From positions 186,001-250,000 of the forward strand of contig NZ_CAKLBP010000003.1 of NCBI RefSeq assembly GCF_920984665.1: a stretch of 64,000 nt of DNA, read 5' to 3'. Shown one piece after another: positions 7,763-18,500 of this stretch. The stretch's first letter is position 1; each line of letters opens with the position of its first letter. The DNA comes from Pedobacter sp. Leaf170 (lineage in GTDB: Bacteria; Bacteroidota; Bacteroidia; Sphingobacteriales; Sphingobacteriaceae). The notes under the pieces are model-generated. The model saw only the letters and a program-made list of their open reading frames with translations. It did no database searches and had not been told where the DNA came from. The translations under genes and the position numbers were made by a program.

Positions 7763-9592
7763 TTATTTATATTTCGTCTGCATCTGATCGTAAAATGATT
7801 TAAGCACATAAAATGCCTTTTTTCGTTTTCCGGTTTCACTAATTAATCCTTTCCTGTTCCAAAAATTCTGATAAACAGGATGTTGCCTTCTTGGCGAACG
7901 AAAATCGGCTAAAATCCAGGGTGTCATCCCGCGTAAGGCAGATATTTTACTTAGCATGGTAATTTGATTTTTATACAATGCTTCCTGATATTCTTCGCTC
8001 CATCTGGTATTTTCATCAGCATGAAAACCGGCTAAGGCATCGCCGCCAAACTCTGTTACTACAACAGGTTTTTTGTATTTGATATTGAAATCATATTTTG
8101 TGATTTCGCTAGGTGTGCCGCCGAAATACCAGCCAGCATATTCATTAAAACTTACCAAATCAATTTTTTCACCTAATGGATCATTTAAAATCATGGTATT
8201 ACCTTCTCTGTGCACTTCTAAAGCCGCAGCAATTAATCTTGTATCATCTAAACTTCTTGCCGTTTCTGCTAAATTGCTCATAAAACTTAACCGTGGAGCG
8301 CTTAATGGGGTTTCATTTCCAATAGACCAAACAATTACACTTGCCCGGTTTTTATCTCGCTGAATTAAATCTGTTAATTGCTGTTTTGCATTGGCATAAG
8401 TAACTGGATTTTCCCAACTAATGGTCCAGTAAACCGGCACTTCTGCCCAAACCAACAAACCCATTTCATCGGCTAAGCGAAGCATTTCTTCGTTATGCGG
8501 ATAATGCGCCAGCCGAACATAATTACAGTTTAAATCTTTAGCCCATTGAAGCATCATTCGCATATCACCCTCACTTCTTAATCGACCTGCTAAAAGTGGA
8601 TTTTCATCATGCAGGGAAATTCCGCGAAGAAAAACAGATTTACCATTTAGCATGATGCTATCTCCTAAAACCTCAATCGTTCTAAAACCTATTTTGTCAT
8701 CTATGCTTTCATTACCAGATTTTATATTAACCGTATATAGTTTAGGGTTTTCGGGCGACCAAAGATTAAGATTATTCCAAACAAACTGGTCACTAATTCT
8801 TCCTTCATTATCGGTTTTATATTTCTTTTCTAAATTAAGTTCTGGTATAGATACAGAAACCTCCTGACCTGAAAATGAATCATTTAGCTTTAAATTAAAA
8901 TTTAATAAATTGTTACTCCCTTTCTCTAGTTGAAGTTTGTAATCTGTGATAAAATGCTCTGGCAATTCTGCCAAATACACATCACGGGTAATCCCACCAT
9001 AATTCCACCAATCTGTATTTACCGTAGGGATTTCATCTTGCTTGCGTACGTTATCTGCCTTAACAACCAATGTGTTATTACCAGCTTTTAGCTTACCTGT
9101 AACGTCAAACTGAAAGGGTGTAAAACCTCCTTTATGAACGCCTAATTTTTTACCGTTGAGATAAACGTGGGCCTCATAGTTTACTGCACCAAAGTAAATA
9201 AGATAGCGCTTTGCTTTTTCTGGTTGTGCATTAAATTTCTTGCGCAACCAAACAGTTCCTTCGTAGAGCTCCAGTTTTTCCGATTGAGAATTCCAATCGC
9301 CTGGAACATTCATTTGCGGCGAACCATCAAAATTATATTCAATTAGTTCCGTTTTATCTTTTTGTTCTTTATCGTCAAAGAAACCCCCGGTCGCCGTTTT
9401 TGACTGATCGTATGGTTGATGCCGATAGTCATAAAATCCATTTTCGTAAGGATCTATAATATAATTCCATTTACCATTTAAACTTTGAATTTTACGAGCC
9501 TGAATGTTTTGAATAGAGCTAACCTGGGCATGTGTTACCGAGTAAACAAGCGAGAAGAATATTATAAAGGCTCTAACTTTAAAATTTGGCAT
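7763..9592 (-). CDS. secreted glycoside hydrolase family 2, probable beta-glucuronidase
   Basis: The 609-residue protein has a signal peptide (to about residue 22), a GH2 sugar-binding domain (about 35-200), an immunoglobulin-like domain (about 205-305) and a TIM barrel with RLAHYPHNEEML, acid/base Glu in VWSIGNE and nucleophile Glu in VVVTEFGGD. These features and its length match bacterial beta-glucuronidases of the UidA type; beta-galactosidase members are usually longer. Context with uxuA and the mannonate oxidoreductase favours release of glucuronic acid from glycosides in the periplasm. It is the promoter-proximal gene of the operon. A uronate isomerase (UxaC) is not present in the window. 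Confidence 0.88.
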   Translation of the reverse strand: MPNFKVRAFIIFFSLVYSVTHAQVSSIQNIQARKIQSLNGKWNYIIDPYENGFYDYRHQPYDQSKTATGGFFDDKEQKDKTELIEYNFDGSPQMNVPGDWNSQSEKLELYEGTVWLRKKFNAQPEKAKRYLIYFGAVNYEAHVYLNGKKLGVHKGGFTPFQFDVTGKLKAGNNTLVVKADNVRKQDEIPTVNTDWWNYGGITRDVYLAELPEHFITDYKLQLEKGSNNLLNFNLKLNDSFSGQEVSVSIPELNLEKKYKTDNEGRISDQFVWNNLNLWSPENPKLYTVNIKSGNESIDDKIGFRTIEVLGDSIMLNGKSVFLRGISLHDENPLLAGRLRSEGDMRMMLQWAKDLNCNYVRLAHYPHNEEMLRLADEMGLLVWAEVPVYWTISWENPVTYANAKQQLTDLIQRDKNRASVIVWSIGNETPLSAPRLSFMSNLAETARSLDDTRLIAAALEVHREGNTMILNDPLGEKIDLVSFNEYAGWYFGGTPSEITKYDFNIKYKKPVVVTEFGGDALAGFHADENTRWSEEYQEALYKNQITMLSKISALRGMTPWILADFRSPRRQHPVYQNFWNRKGLISETGKRKKAFYVLKSFYDQMQTKYK

Positions 9593-9610
9593 ATCAATTT
9601 AAATTTTTAG

Positions 9611-9637
9611 AAACATCATTTCCAAATAATGATGTTT
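9611..9637. repeat. perfect inverted repeat in the GH2 leader
   Basis: AAACATCATT (9611-9620) and AATGATGTTT (9628-9637) form a perfect 10-bp stem around a 7-nt loop, 18 nt upstream of the GH2 start codon. It could be a leader hairpin in the operon mRNA or a protein-binding site. It has no T run, so it is not a terminator. Confidence 0.6.
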
Positions 9638-9701
9638 CAAGGGATAAAACAATAAATAAAGGTTCAAAAAGTTCATTCTTATTATTGAGGATGAACGATT
9701 T

Positions 9702-9709
9702 CAAATATA
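9702..9709 (-). promoter_or_regulatory. candidate -7 box of the glucuronide operon
   Basis: On the minus strand this reads TATATTTG, an exact match to the Bacteroidota -7 element, about 110 nt before the GH2 start. No convincing TTTG is found at the expected -33 distance, so the promoter may need an activator or may be elsewhere. Confidence 0.4.
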
Positions 9710-9893
9710 TTGATTTATTCCTAATGGCTAGATTTACATTGCTGGTTAATATGTTTTGTAGCTTATTAATTATTTTAAAAAAATCCATTTCAGTTGAATA
9801 TCTAAAATGATTTAACTACAAACGAATGTAAAAAATGACTGGTAATAAAATTTACGACTTGCGTTAAAAAACCTTTAATACGGATTGTACAAG

Positions 9894-9913
9894 TATTTCA
9901 AACGTTTGAAATA
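9894..9913. promoter_or_regulatory. LacI-type operator palindrome
   Basis: TATTTCAAACGTTTGAAATA is a perfect 20-bp palindrome with a central CG, the geometry of LacI/GalR-family operators. It lies 43 bp before the LacI-family start and about 300 bp before the divergent GH2 operon, so it is most simply an autoregulatory operator that may also act on the catabolic operon. Confidence 0.75.
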
Positions 9914-9956
9914 ATTAAGCATTTTTCTTAACTATGCACATTTGAAGGAAATGAAG

Positions 9957-10979
9957 ATGAACAATAGCCCGATTACTTTAAAATTTTTGGCCGAAAGGTT
10001 AAAAATGTCTGTTTCTACTGTATCAAAAGCTTTAAATAACTACCCTACAATTAACGAGTACACAAAAAAGCGTGTACAAGAAATGGCGAAGGAACTTCAT
10101 TTCACACCAAACAAATCTGCTATTAATTTAAAGGAACGGAAATCGAGAATAATCGGAATTATCTTAACTAATCTGCTCGACCATTTTTTTACCAGAAGCA
10201 TTTACGGTGTTGAACAATTTGCTATGGCAAATGGCTATAATGTAATAATTGCTCAATCTCATGATGATTTCGACAAAGAAATTCAACTTGCTAATATGTT
10301 ACTAAAGAGCAGAGTTGATGGCTTGATTGTTGCCATTTCTAAAAATACCCAAGATTTTGCTCATTTTGAACAATTTGAAGGCATTGGTACTCCTGTGGTT
10401 TACTATACCCGCAATCCGAGTTTCAATATCAAATGCCATAAAGTTTTAGGAAATACTTTTCAGGGTTGTTACGAGGCAACGAAGTTTTTGATAGATAGAG
10501 GGCATACAAAAATTGCCTACCTGGGTGGGCCTAAGATGATTAATTTTACCCACGACCGCTTTAATGGCTACATAAATGCCTTAAAGGATAGTAATGTTTC
10601 TTTCGATGCAGAATTAGTTGCCTACACCGATTTTGATAAAGAAAATACCATATCGGCGATAAAAAAACTATTCGGAAACAGTGAAAATATACCCACTGCT
10701 TTAGTTGCTTTTAAAGAACCAATTTTATTTGATGCGATAAAATATTTAAGGAGTATCAATCATCCAGGCGTAAATGAGATTGAATGCATAGGTTTTGGAA
10801 ATAGCTCTTTTATAAATTATTTAGATTTACCCCCAATTGCATCGGTTGAGGAAAACCCTGAATCTGTTGGTGAAAACGCCATCCATCTACTTTTAAAACT
10901 AATAAACAGAGAAATTGAAATGGAAGATTATCAAAAAATCATGATAGAATCTAAACTTATTGTACATAAGGCATCTTAA
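9957..10979 (+). CDS. LacI-family transcriptional regulator of the glucuronide operon
   Basis: The protein has a LacI helix-turn-helix at the N-terminus (TLKFLAERLKMSVSTVSKALN), the hinge region with NLKERKSRIIGIIL, and a periplasmic-binding-protein-like effector domain to about residue 340. I choose ATG 9957, which has GAAGGAA at a 6-nt spacing; ATG 9951 is also possible and an upstream TTG is unlikely. Divergence from the GH2/SDR/uxuA operon and the perfect operator palindrome upstream suggest control of glucuronide use with an intermediate such as glucuronate as inducer (inference). Confidence 0.92.
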   Translation: MNNSPITLKFLAERLKMSVSTVSKALNNYPTINEYTKKRVQEMAKELHFTPNKSAINLKERKSRIIGIILTNLLDHFFTRSIYGVEQFAMANGYNVIIAQSHDDFDKEIQLANMLLKSRVDGLIVAISKNTQDFAHFEQFEGIGTPVVYYTRNPSFNIKCHKVLGNTFQGCYEATKFLIDRGHTKIAYLGGPKMINFTHDRFNGYINALKDSNVSFDAELVAYTDFDKENTISAIKKLFGNSENIPTALVAFKEPILFDAIKYLRSINHPGVNEIECIGFGNSSFINYLDLPPIASVEENPESVGENAIHLLLKLINREIEMEDYQKIMIESKLIVHKAS

Positions 10980-11039
10980 ATATTTTGGTTGATAAAATTC
11001 TTTGTCTGCATTTTTTATTTGCCGTAACTTGCAAACGCA

Positions 11040-11876
11040 ATGGCATTATACTTTTCTTCGATAAATTCTGGCAGCAATGGCAATTGTTATTACATCGGTA
11101 ATGAAATAGAAGCCGTATTAATTGATGTTGGCATTTCTTGTAAAGAAGTAGAAAAACGAATGTATCGTTTGGGCCTAGATATTAGAAAAGTTAAAGCTGT
11201 TTTTATTTCTCATGAACATAGCGACCATATAAAAGGGCTTGCTGTTTTTTCCAAAAAATATAATCTGCCAGTTTACATCACACCAAATACCTTATACAAC
11301 AGCCGATTAGTTTTAGATTCGAATAACACCTACCCTTTTAATGATTTGCAGCCAGTTAAAATTGGCAATTTAAGTATTACTGCTTTTGCAAAGCATCATG
11401 ATGCGGCAGACCCATACAGCTTTACTATAGAGCATAAAAACACTCGGGTGGGCGTATTTACAGATATCGGAAGCGTTTGCGATAGATTAATTAAACATTT
11501 TAAAAATTGCCATGCAGCATTTTTAGAAGCCAATTATGATACTGAAATGCTAAATAATGGAAGTTATCCCTATTATTTAAAGAGAAGAATAACTAGCGGC
11601 AAGGGCCACTTATCAAATACCGAAGCCTTAAACTTATTTGTAAAACATAAGGCTGATTATATGAGTCATCTTTTATTAAGTCATTTATCAAAAGATAATA
11701 ATTGCCCGTTATTAGTTGAAAATATTTTTAAGGCTGCAGCCGATAAAACCTTTGTTAAAGTTGCTTCCCGAAATCAGGAAAGTGAAATTTACTACACCAG
11801 CAATGAGCTTTTTACTGAAGAAAAGTATAGCTTCAATCCTCTACTTCATCAGCCCGCAAAATTAAACTTATTTTAA
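11040..11876 (+). CDS. WalJ/YycJ-type MBL-fold metallo-hydrolase
   Basis: The 278-residue protein opens with FSSINSGSNGNCYYIG and has the metal motif HEHSDH near residue 59, later His in KHHDAADPYSF, Asp in TDIGS and LLLSHLSKDN. This is the YycJ/WalJ group of metallo-beta-lactamase-fold proteins, proposed in the literature to be cytoplasmic exonucleases linked to DNA replication or mismatch processing. It stands alone, 60 bp after the LacI gene and before two terminators. Confidence 0.9.
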   Translation: MALYFSSINSGSNGNCYYIGNEIEAVLIDVGISCKEVEKRMYRLGLDIRKVKAVFISHEHSDHIKGLAVFSKKYNLPVYITPNTLYNSRLVLDSNNTYPFNDLQPVKIGNLSITAFAKHHDAADPYSFTIEHKNTRVGVFTDIGSVCDRLIKHFKNCHAAFLEANYDTEMLNNGSYPYYLKRRITSGKGHLSNTEALNLFVKHKADYMSHLLLSHLSKDNNCPLLVENIFKAAADKTFVKVASRNQESEIYYTSNELFTEEKYSFNPLLHQPAKLNLF

Positions 11877-11966
11877 AAATACTGAATATTTAGTATTGTT
11901 TAATCGACCGCAAATTGTCAGGTTTGTGTAGTTATATAAATCAACGGGACGATTTAAATTACGCTT

Positions 11967-12000
11967 AAAGAGATTAATTAATTTTAATCTCTTTTTTTTA
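11967..12000 (+). terminator. intrinsic terminator after the MBL gene
   Basis: AAAGAGATTAA (11967-11977) pairs perfectly with TTAATCTCTTT (11984-11994) around a 6-nt loop and runs into a long T stretch. Confidence 0.8.
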
Positions 12001-12060
12001 AAACAAATTATTTTGTTGTGGGTTATATATTCACTTCATAAATAGTTTGTTTGGTTTATT

Positions 12061-12088
12061 GGGGCTTATGGATTTAAGCCCCTTTCTC
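12061..12088 (+). terminator. second terminator-like hairpin
   Basis: GGGGCTTA (12061-12068) pairs with TAAGCCCC (12075-12082) around a 6-nt loop, followed by TTTCTC, a weaker U tract. It lies 67 nt beyond the first terminator and may be a back-up that insulates the NRPS promoter. Confidence 0.55.
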
Positions 12089-12259
12089 ATTTCCAAATCA
12101 TTATAAAGTTCTTTCCTAGAGATGAAATACATATAACTACAATCAAAATTTAAAGCATTTGTTGATTAACTTGCTACTATTATAAGCATACAATAAAAAA
12201 ATTGTTGATTATGGTTAATAGTAACACAATTCGTACAGGTTTTAAATATCTTTTTTTAT

Positions 12260-12267
12260 TATATTTG
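12260..12267 (+). promoter_or_regulatory. candidate -7 box of the NRPS-PKS operon
   Basis: TATATTTG matches the Bacteroidota -7 element. The -33 region (GGTTTTAAA around 12238) is only a weak match. Transcription would start near 12275. Confidence 0.4.
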
Positions 12268-12532
12268 GAATGTATTTATACGCACAAAAAATTATATCTA
12301 CCCTAAAAAAACTAAGATTATAGCTTAAATTTTTCACATCTAAAACTCTCAAGCCATGACAATAAAAACACACCGGGATATACCATTCAAAAGGAAACAC
12401 AGATAAGCTACAACTGTAATCTATACAGTTTTAATAGCAAATAATTATTTAATAGTTCCCTGCTGCTATATTAAGTTATACAGAATAATTTATAAATAGT
12501 TGCATTTAATATTCCACAAATTATCACTCTAT

Positions 12533-15500
12533 ATGAGTAATAAGAATACAATAATTGATTTATTTACTGAACAGACTGAAATATATCCTGATAGAATTGC
12601 TATAGTTTTTGAAGACATTCAAATCAATTATAAAGATTTGGATCTACTAACAAACCAGATTGCAAATCATTTAATATCTATTGGTGTTACAGAAAAGTCG
12701 TTGGTACCGATTTGCCTAAATAAATCTGTGGATATGGCGATTGCAATACTTGCAGTTCTAAAATCAGGTGCTGCGTATATTCCAATTGACCCGGAATTTC
12801 CAATTGAAAGAGTCGAGTTTATGCTTGAAGATTCTGGTGCGGATGTTGTAATCTCAGATAACCATTCAGATCATTTTTTTTCAGCTGCAAAAGGAAAGGT
12901 AATTATAAATCCATCTGATAATTGGACTGAATCATTAATGTTCTCTAATAGTTTACCTGCTTTAAATGCTCAAGCTGATAATCTTGCTTACGTTATTTAT
13001 ACGTCTGGCTCAACGGGCAAACCCAAAGGTGTACTCATTGAGCACAGAAATTTACTAGATTATTTTGAGGGTTTAGAAAATAGTCTATCCTTGTCTGCTT
13101 GCAACTCCTTCGCTATTGGCGCTACATTAGCTACTGATTTAGGAAATACCGTATTATTTGGTTCTTTATTGTATGGTAAAACACTACATCTGTTTACCAA
13201 AGAAAAATTTAATGATGTTGATTATATTCATCAATATTTTAAAAACAATGAAATCGATTTTTTAAAAATCGTTCCATCTCACTGGAAATCTCTTAGTCTA
13301 AAAAGGTTTGAATTGCTCCCCAAAAAAATATTAATGTTTGGAGGAGAAGCTCTTTACACAGCACTAATCAAGGACATTATTATAGATGCTGATAGAACAT
13401 ATCAGATAGTAAACCACTATGGCCCTACAGAAACCACGATAGGGAAATTAATTCATATAGTTAAAAGAGAAACAGAATATGGCCATATAGTGCCGATAGG
13501 TAAAGCTTTCACCGATGCCAGATTGCACATTCTGGATGAAAACGGAGCTTTGGTTAAAGAAGGTATGCAAGGCGAACTGCACATTGGGGGTTCCGGCCTT
13601 GCCAGGGGTTACTTAAACCGACCTGACCTAACGCAAGAGCGGTTTATTGCAGATTTGTTTAGCTATGATGGCAATGAAAGACTTTACAAAACCGGTGATA
13701 TAGTTAAGCGATTAGCTGATGGCAATATTGAGTATCTAGGTCGTACAGACGATCAGATAAAGATTAGGGGTTATAGAATTGAATTAGGCGAAATTGAGAG
13801 CACACTTCAAAAAGCACCAGGTGTTAAGCAAGGGGTAGTGTTAGCAAGGGATACACAATTAGGCGATAAGCGACTTATTGGATATGTTGTGGTAGACGGT
13901 AAATACGACAAGAAAGAAATAATTAGTTTCTTGGAGCGTAGCCTGCCAACCTTTATGGTTCCTCAGTTATTGGTTCAGCTTCAGGAAATTCCATTAACAC
14001 TTAATGGTAAAATTGATAAAAAAGCTCTCCCAGATCCTGATGCTTCAACCCTTCTAACCAACCCATACCATGCACCTAACTATGAAACAGAAACTAACAT
14101 TGCAAATGTTTGGAAAGAACTTTTAGTAGTAGAACGAGTTGGTGTTGATGATAACTTTTTTGAGCTAGGCGGCAATTCCTTGCTTGCTCAAAAGTGTGTG
14201 GCAATATTAAAAGAACGCTTTGGATTAACATTAGGCGTAACTAAAATATACCAGTTTCCAAAGATTGTTGATTTAGCCGCATTTTTAGATGGTCGAGATT
14301 TATCTCGAAAACTTAAAAGAAAAATCATCAAAAGAGAAAATACCGATGTTGCCATTATTGGCATGTCTGGTAGATTTCCTGGTGCTGACAGTATAGACGA
14401 ACTTTGGAAAAACCTTAAGGAAGGGAGGGAAACTACCCGGTTTTTTAAAGATGATGAATTGGATGCCAGTGTTCCAGAAAGTTTAAAAAACGATCCGGAT
14501 TATATTAAAGCAAGAGGAATAATTGATAATATTGCTGATTTTGATGCAACTTTCTTCGGTATAAATCCAAAACTTGCAGAATTAATGGACCCACAGCAAC
14601 GGGTGTTTCTTGAAATTGCATGGGAAGCATTAGAAAAAACAGGTTATATTCCAGATAAATATGCTGGCAGAATAGGTGTATTTGCCGGTGTTAGAGTAAA
14701 TACATACTATGCTAATAATGTTATTTCGAACACAGAATTAATACAAAACGCTGGTAAATTTCAAGTTGTAACAGTTAATGATAAGGATTATGTTGCAACA
14801 AGAACGGCTTACACATTAAATCTTACCGGTCCGGCGGTAAATGTTCAATCAGCTTGCTCTACATCTCTATTAGCCGTTGCGCAAGCGGTACAAAGCATAC
14901 GCAGTGGCCAATGTGAAATGGCATTAGCTGGTGGTGCAACTATCAATTCACCTGTTAATGTTGGGCATTTATACGAAGAAGGTGCTATGCTAAGTAATGA
15001 TGGGCATTGCAGACCTTTCGATTCGGGTGCTGAAGGAACGGTTTTTAGCGACGGAGCTGGCGTGGTTCTTTTAAAAGATAAAGAAGAAGCTATTAAAGAC
15101 GGTGATTTTATCTTTGGAGTTATTAAAGGTATTGGCATAAATAACGATGGAGGGAATAAAGCGAGTTTTACCGCTCCAAGTGCAGAAGGACAAGCTGCAG
15201 CTATTTCTATGGCCATTGAAGATGGAAACATAAATCCTGCTGATATTAGCTATATCGAAACTCATGGTACAGCAACACCTCTTGGAGACCCAATTGAAAT
15301 TGAGGGGCTAAATCTTGCTTTCGGTCCTCAAGATAAAAAACAGTATTGCGCAATTGGCTCGGTTAAAAGTAATTTTGGCCACTTAACTTGTGCCGCTGGC
15401 GTAACAGGATTAATTAAAGCTAGCTTAGCTTTACATCATAAGCAAATTCCTGCATCCATTAATTACAAAACGCCTAACCCAAACATAGATTTTGAAAACA

Positions 15501-18500
15501 GCCCCTTTATTGTAAACGCTGAGTTAAATAACTGGGAATCAGACAAAAGAAGAATTGCTGGGGTAAGTTCTTTCGGTGTTGGCGGCACAAATGTTCATAT
15601 TGTTTTAGAGGAATTTGAAAATGTTGTGCAAACCAGTACTGCAGCAAAGCCACTACAACTTATAACCTGGTCTGCAAAAAATGAAAATAGTTTAAATGGC
15701 TATTCATACAGCTTAAGTAAATATTTAAAACAAGCAAAAGATGTATCATTTGCAGATATTGCTTACACATTAAATGGTTCTAGACATAACTTTAATCATA
15801 AAACATTTGCAATCGCCGGTAATGCTGAAGACGTTATTAAGCAAATTGATAATTTATCGGGTTTAGTAAGCCCATCCAAAAAAAGTTTAAAAAACATAAG
15901 AGAAGTTGTTTTTATGTTTCCAGGACAAGGCTCTCAATTTTTAAACATGGGAAGAGCATTGTATGAACATGAGCCTGTTTTTAAAAACTCAATGGATGAA
16001 TGTAATGCTCTACTAAAACATCAAATTGGGGAAGATTTATTAGCAATTATTTATCCGGAGGAAATTAACGAATTATCCGAGAGTAAAATAAAAAACACCA
16101 GATATAGTCAGCCGGCATTATTTATGGTTAGTTATTCGATAGCTAAATTATGGATGAGCTGGGGCGTTTTTCCTACTGCTTTTATTGGCCATAGTATTGG
16201 TGAATTTGTTGCCGCTTACTTTTCCGGAATATTAAATCTTCAGGATGCACTGAAAATTATTTCGACCAGAGGCAAGCTTATGAGCGAGTTACCAGGCGGA
16301 ACAATGCTTTCTGTTAGGGCAAAAATTGATGAAATAGAAAAGATATTACCTGAAAGAGTATCTATTGCAGCTATAAATTCTGCTGATTTATTAGTTTTAG
16401 CTGGAGATAATTGTAGTATTGAGCTATTTTCAGAAAAATTAAATCAATTAGAAATCCCGAACAAACAATTACAAACCAGCCATGCATTTCATTCTTACAT
16501 GATGGATGCTGTGGTTGAGCCTTTTAAACTTTCTTTAAAAGAAATAAACCTTAATAAGCCATCCATACCAATATATTCTACCGTAACTGGAACTATTTTA
16601 ACAGATGAAAATGCTTTAGATATATGTTATTGGTCTAATCATTTAAGAGCAACGGTTAATTTTGACAAGGCCGCGGCACAACTTCTTCAAGAAAATAGTG
16701 AAAAAGCTTTTGTAGAGATTGGCCCGGGAAATGCTACAAGTACATTTATCCGTCAGCAAAATCTTGGAAAAAACTGTACAATTATCACTTCTCTGGATTT
16801 TCCCAAAACGGACCAAACAGCTTATCATTCTATATTAAAAGCTGTTGGTAATTTATGGCTGAGTGGTTTTGATTTTAAATGGGAACTATTTTATCAAAAC
16901 CAACAACGAATTAAAGTATACGATATACCTACCTATTCATTTAACAAAACACGGTATTGGGTCGAACCAATGCAAAATACATATCAACCCGTAAATGCAA
17001 TTAGCCCATTTACACCAAATATAATTCTCGAACAAAACAAACCTCAACCAGTAATGAGAAAGCAAGCATTAATTAAGCAGCTCAAAGAAATATTGGAAGA
17101 TGCATCAGGTATTGAAATGAACGATGCTACACCGGAAATGACTTTTATTGAAATTGGATTAGACTCATTGTTACTTACACAGGTTGCGCTAATTTTAAAG
17201 AAAAAATTCTCTCTACCTATCACTTTCAGGCAGTTAAATGAAGAATTTGGAACTTTAGATTTGCTAACCGACTATCTGGATGCTAACTTACCTGCTGACG
17301 CGATTTCAGTGGCGCCTGTTTCACAACAAAGCCAAAATATTTCAAATTTCAGCCCGTCAAATTCAGGTCAGCCCATTTCGACTAATACAGCTATAAATGG
17401 TTCTGCTTTAGATTTAATTGGTCAGCAATTGCAACTTTTGGGCATGCAAATATCATTACTGCAAGGTGGTACACAGAATCAAATTATTCAAAATAATAAT
17501 CAACCAAGTATTACACCTCAGTTGTCAAATCTAGTTGCATCAGCTGTTCCTAAAGCATCATCAGATTTAACACCTGAGGAAGAAATAGAAATAAAAAAAC
17601 CTTTTGGTGCTGCAGCCAGAATTGACAAACAGTCTGCTGCATTAAGTGATGCACAAGCAAAATACCTCACTGATTTAACTAAAAGATACAACGAAAAAAC
17701 TAAAGGAAGTAAAGCTTATACTCAGCAGCATCGCCCACACATGGCCGATCCAAGAGTTGTATCTGGCTTCAAGCCGGCAACTAAAGAGCTTGTTTATTCA
17801 ATCGTAATTAATAAATCTAAAGGAAGCCGTGTTTGGGATATTGATGGTAATGAATACATTGATGCCTTAAATGGCTTTGGTTCTAATATGCTAGGCTATC
17901 AACCTGATTTCATCAAAAATGCTTTAATCGAGCAAATTGAAAAAGGTTACGAAATCGGGCCTCAACATGAATTGGCTGGAGAAGTTTCAAAGTTAATCTG
18001 CGAGTTTACAAATTTTGATAGAGCGGGTTTATGTAATACAGGTTCTGAAGCCGTGCTGGGTGCTATGCGTATAGCCAGAACAGTAACCGGGCGTTCTACC
18101 ATTGTTGCATTTACAGGTTCTTATCATGGCATTACTGATGAAGTAATTGTTAGAGGAAGTAAAAAATTGAAAACCTTCCCTGCAGCACCAGGAATTATGC
18201 CTGAAGCAGTACAAAATATGCTTATCCTGGATTATGGAACAGAAGAATCTCTTAAAATTATTGAAGAGCGTGCCAACGATATTGCAGCTGTTTTGGTAGA
18301 ACCTGTACAAAGCAGAAGGGCAGACTTTCAACCTATTGATTTCTTAAAAAAGCTACGAAAAATAACGGAAGAATCAGAAACTGTTCTCATCTTTGATGAA
18401 GTAATTTCAGGCTTCAGATTTCATCCTGCAGGTGTACAAGGCTTATTTGGCATTCAGGCCGACCTAGGAACTTATGGTAAAGTTGCAGGTGGCGGTATTT

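Larger units (their letters stand above)
11877..12532. other. long intergenic region ahead of the NRPS-PKS genes
   Basis: No convincing gene is seen in these 656 bases. The left part holds two terminator-like hairpins (11967 and 12061). The right part holds a candidate promoter at 12260 and a small inverted repeat (AACTGT 12412-12417 with ACAGTT 12425-12430). If the promoter is right, the NRPS mRNA has a leader of about 260 nt. Confidence 0.6.

Noticed and set aside
9586-9810. Two overlapping ORFs of 64 and 74 aa in the GH2/LacI control region
   Set aside because: They lie on opposite strands across a palindrome-rich regulatory region, have no recognisable family and are better explained as leader DNA.
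12356-12406. 16-codon ORF in the NRPS leader
   Set aside because: Too short and without codons typical of an attenuator; position alone is not evidence.
14845-15265. Antisense ORFs within the ketosynthase region and similar reverse-frame ORFs elsewhere
   Set aside because: Shadow frames of strongly supported genes with no independent evidence.
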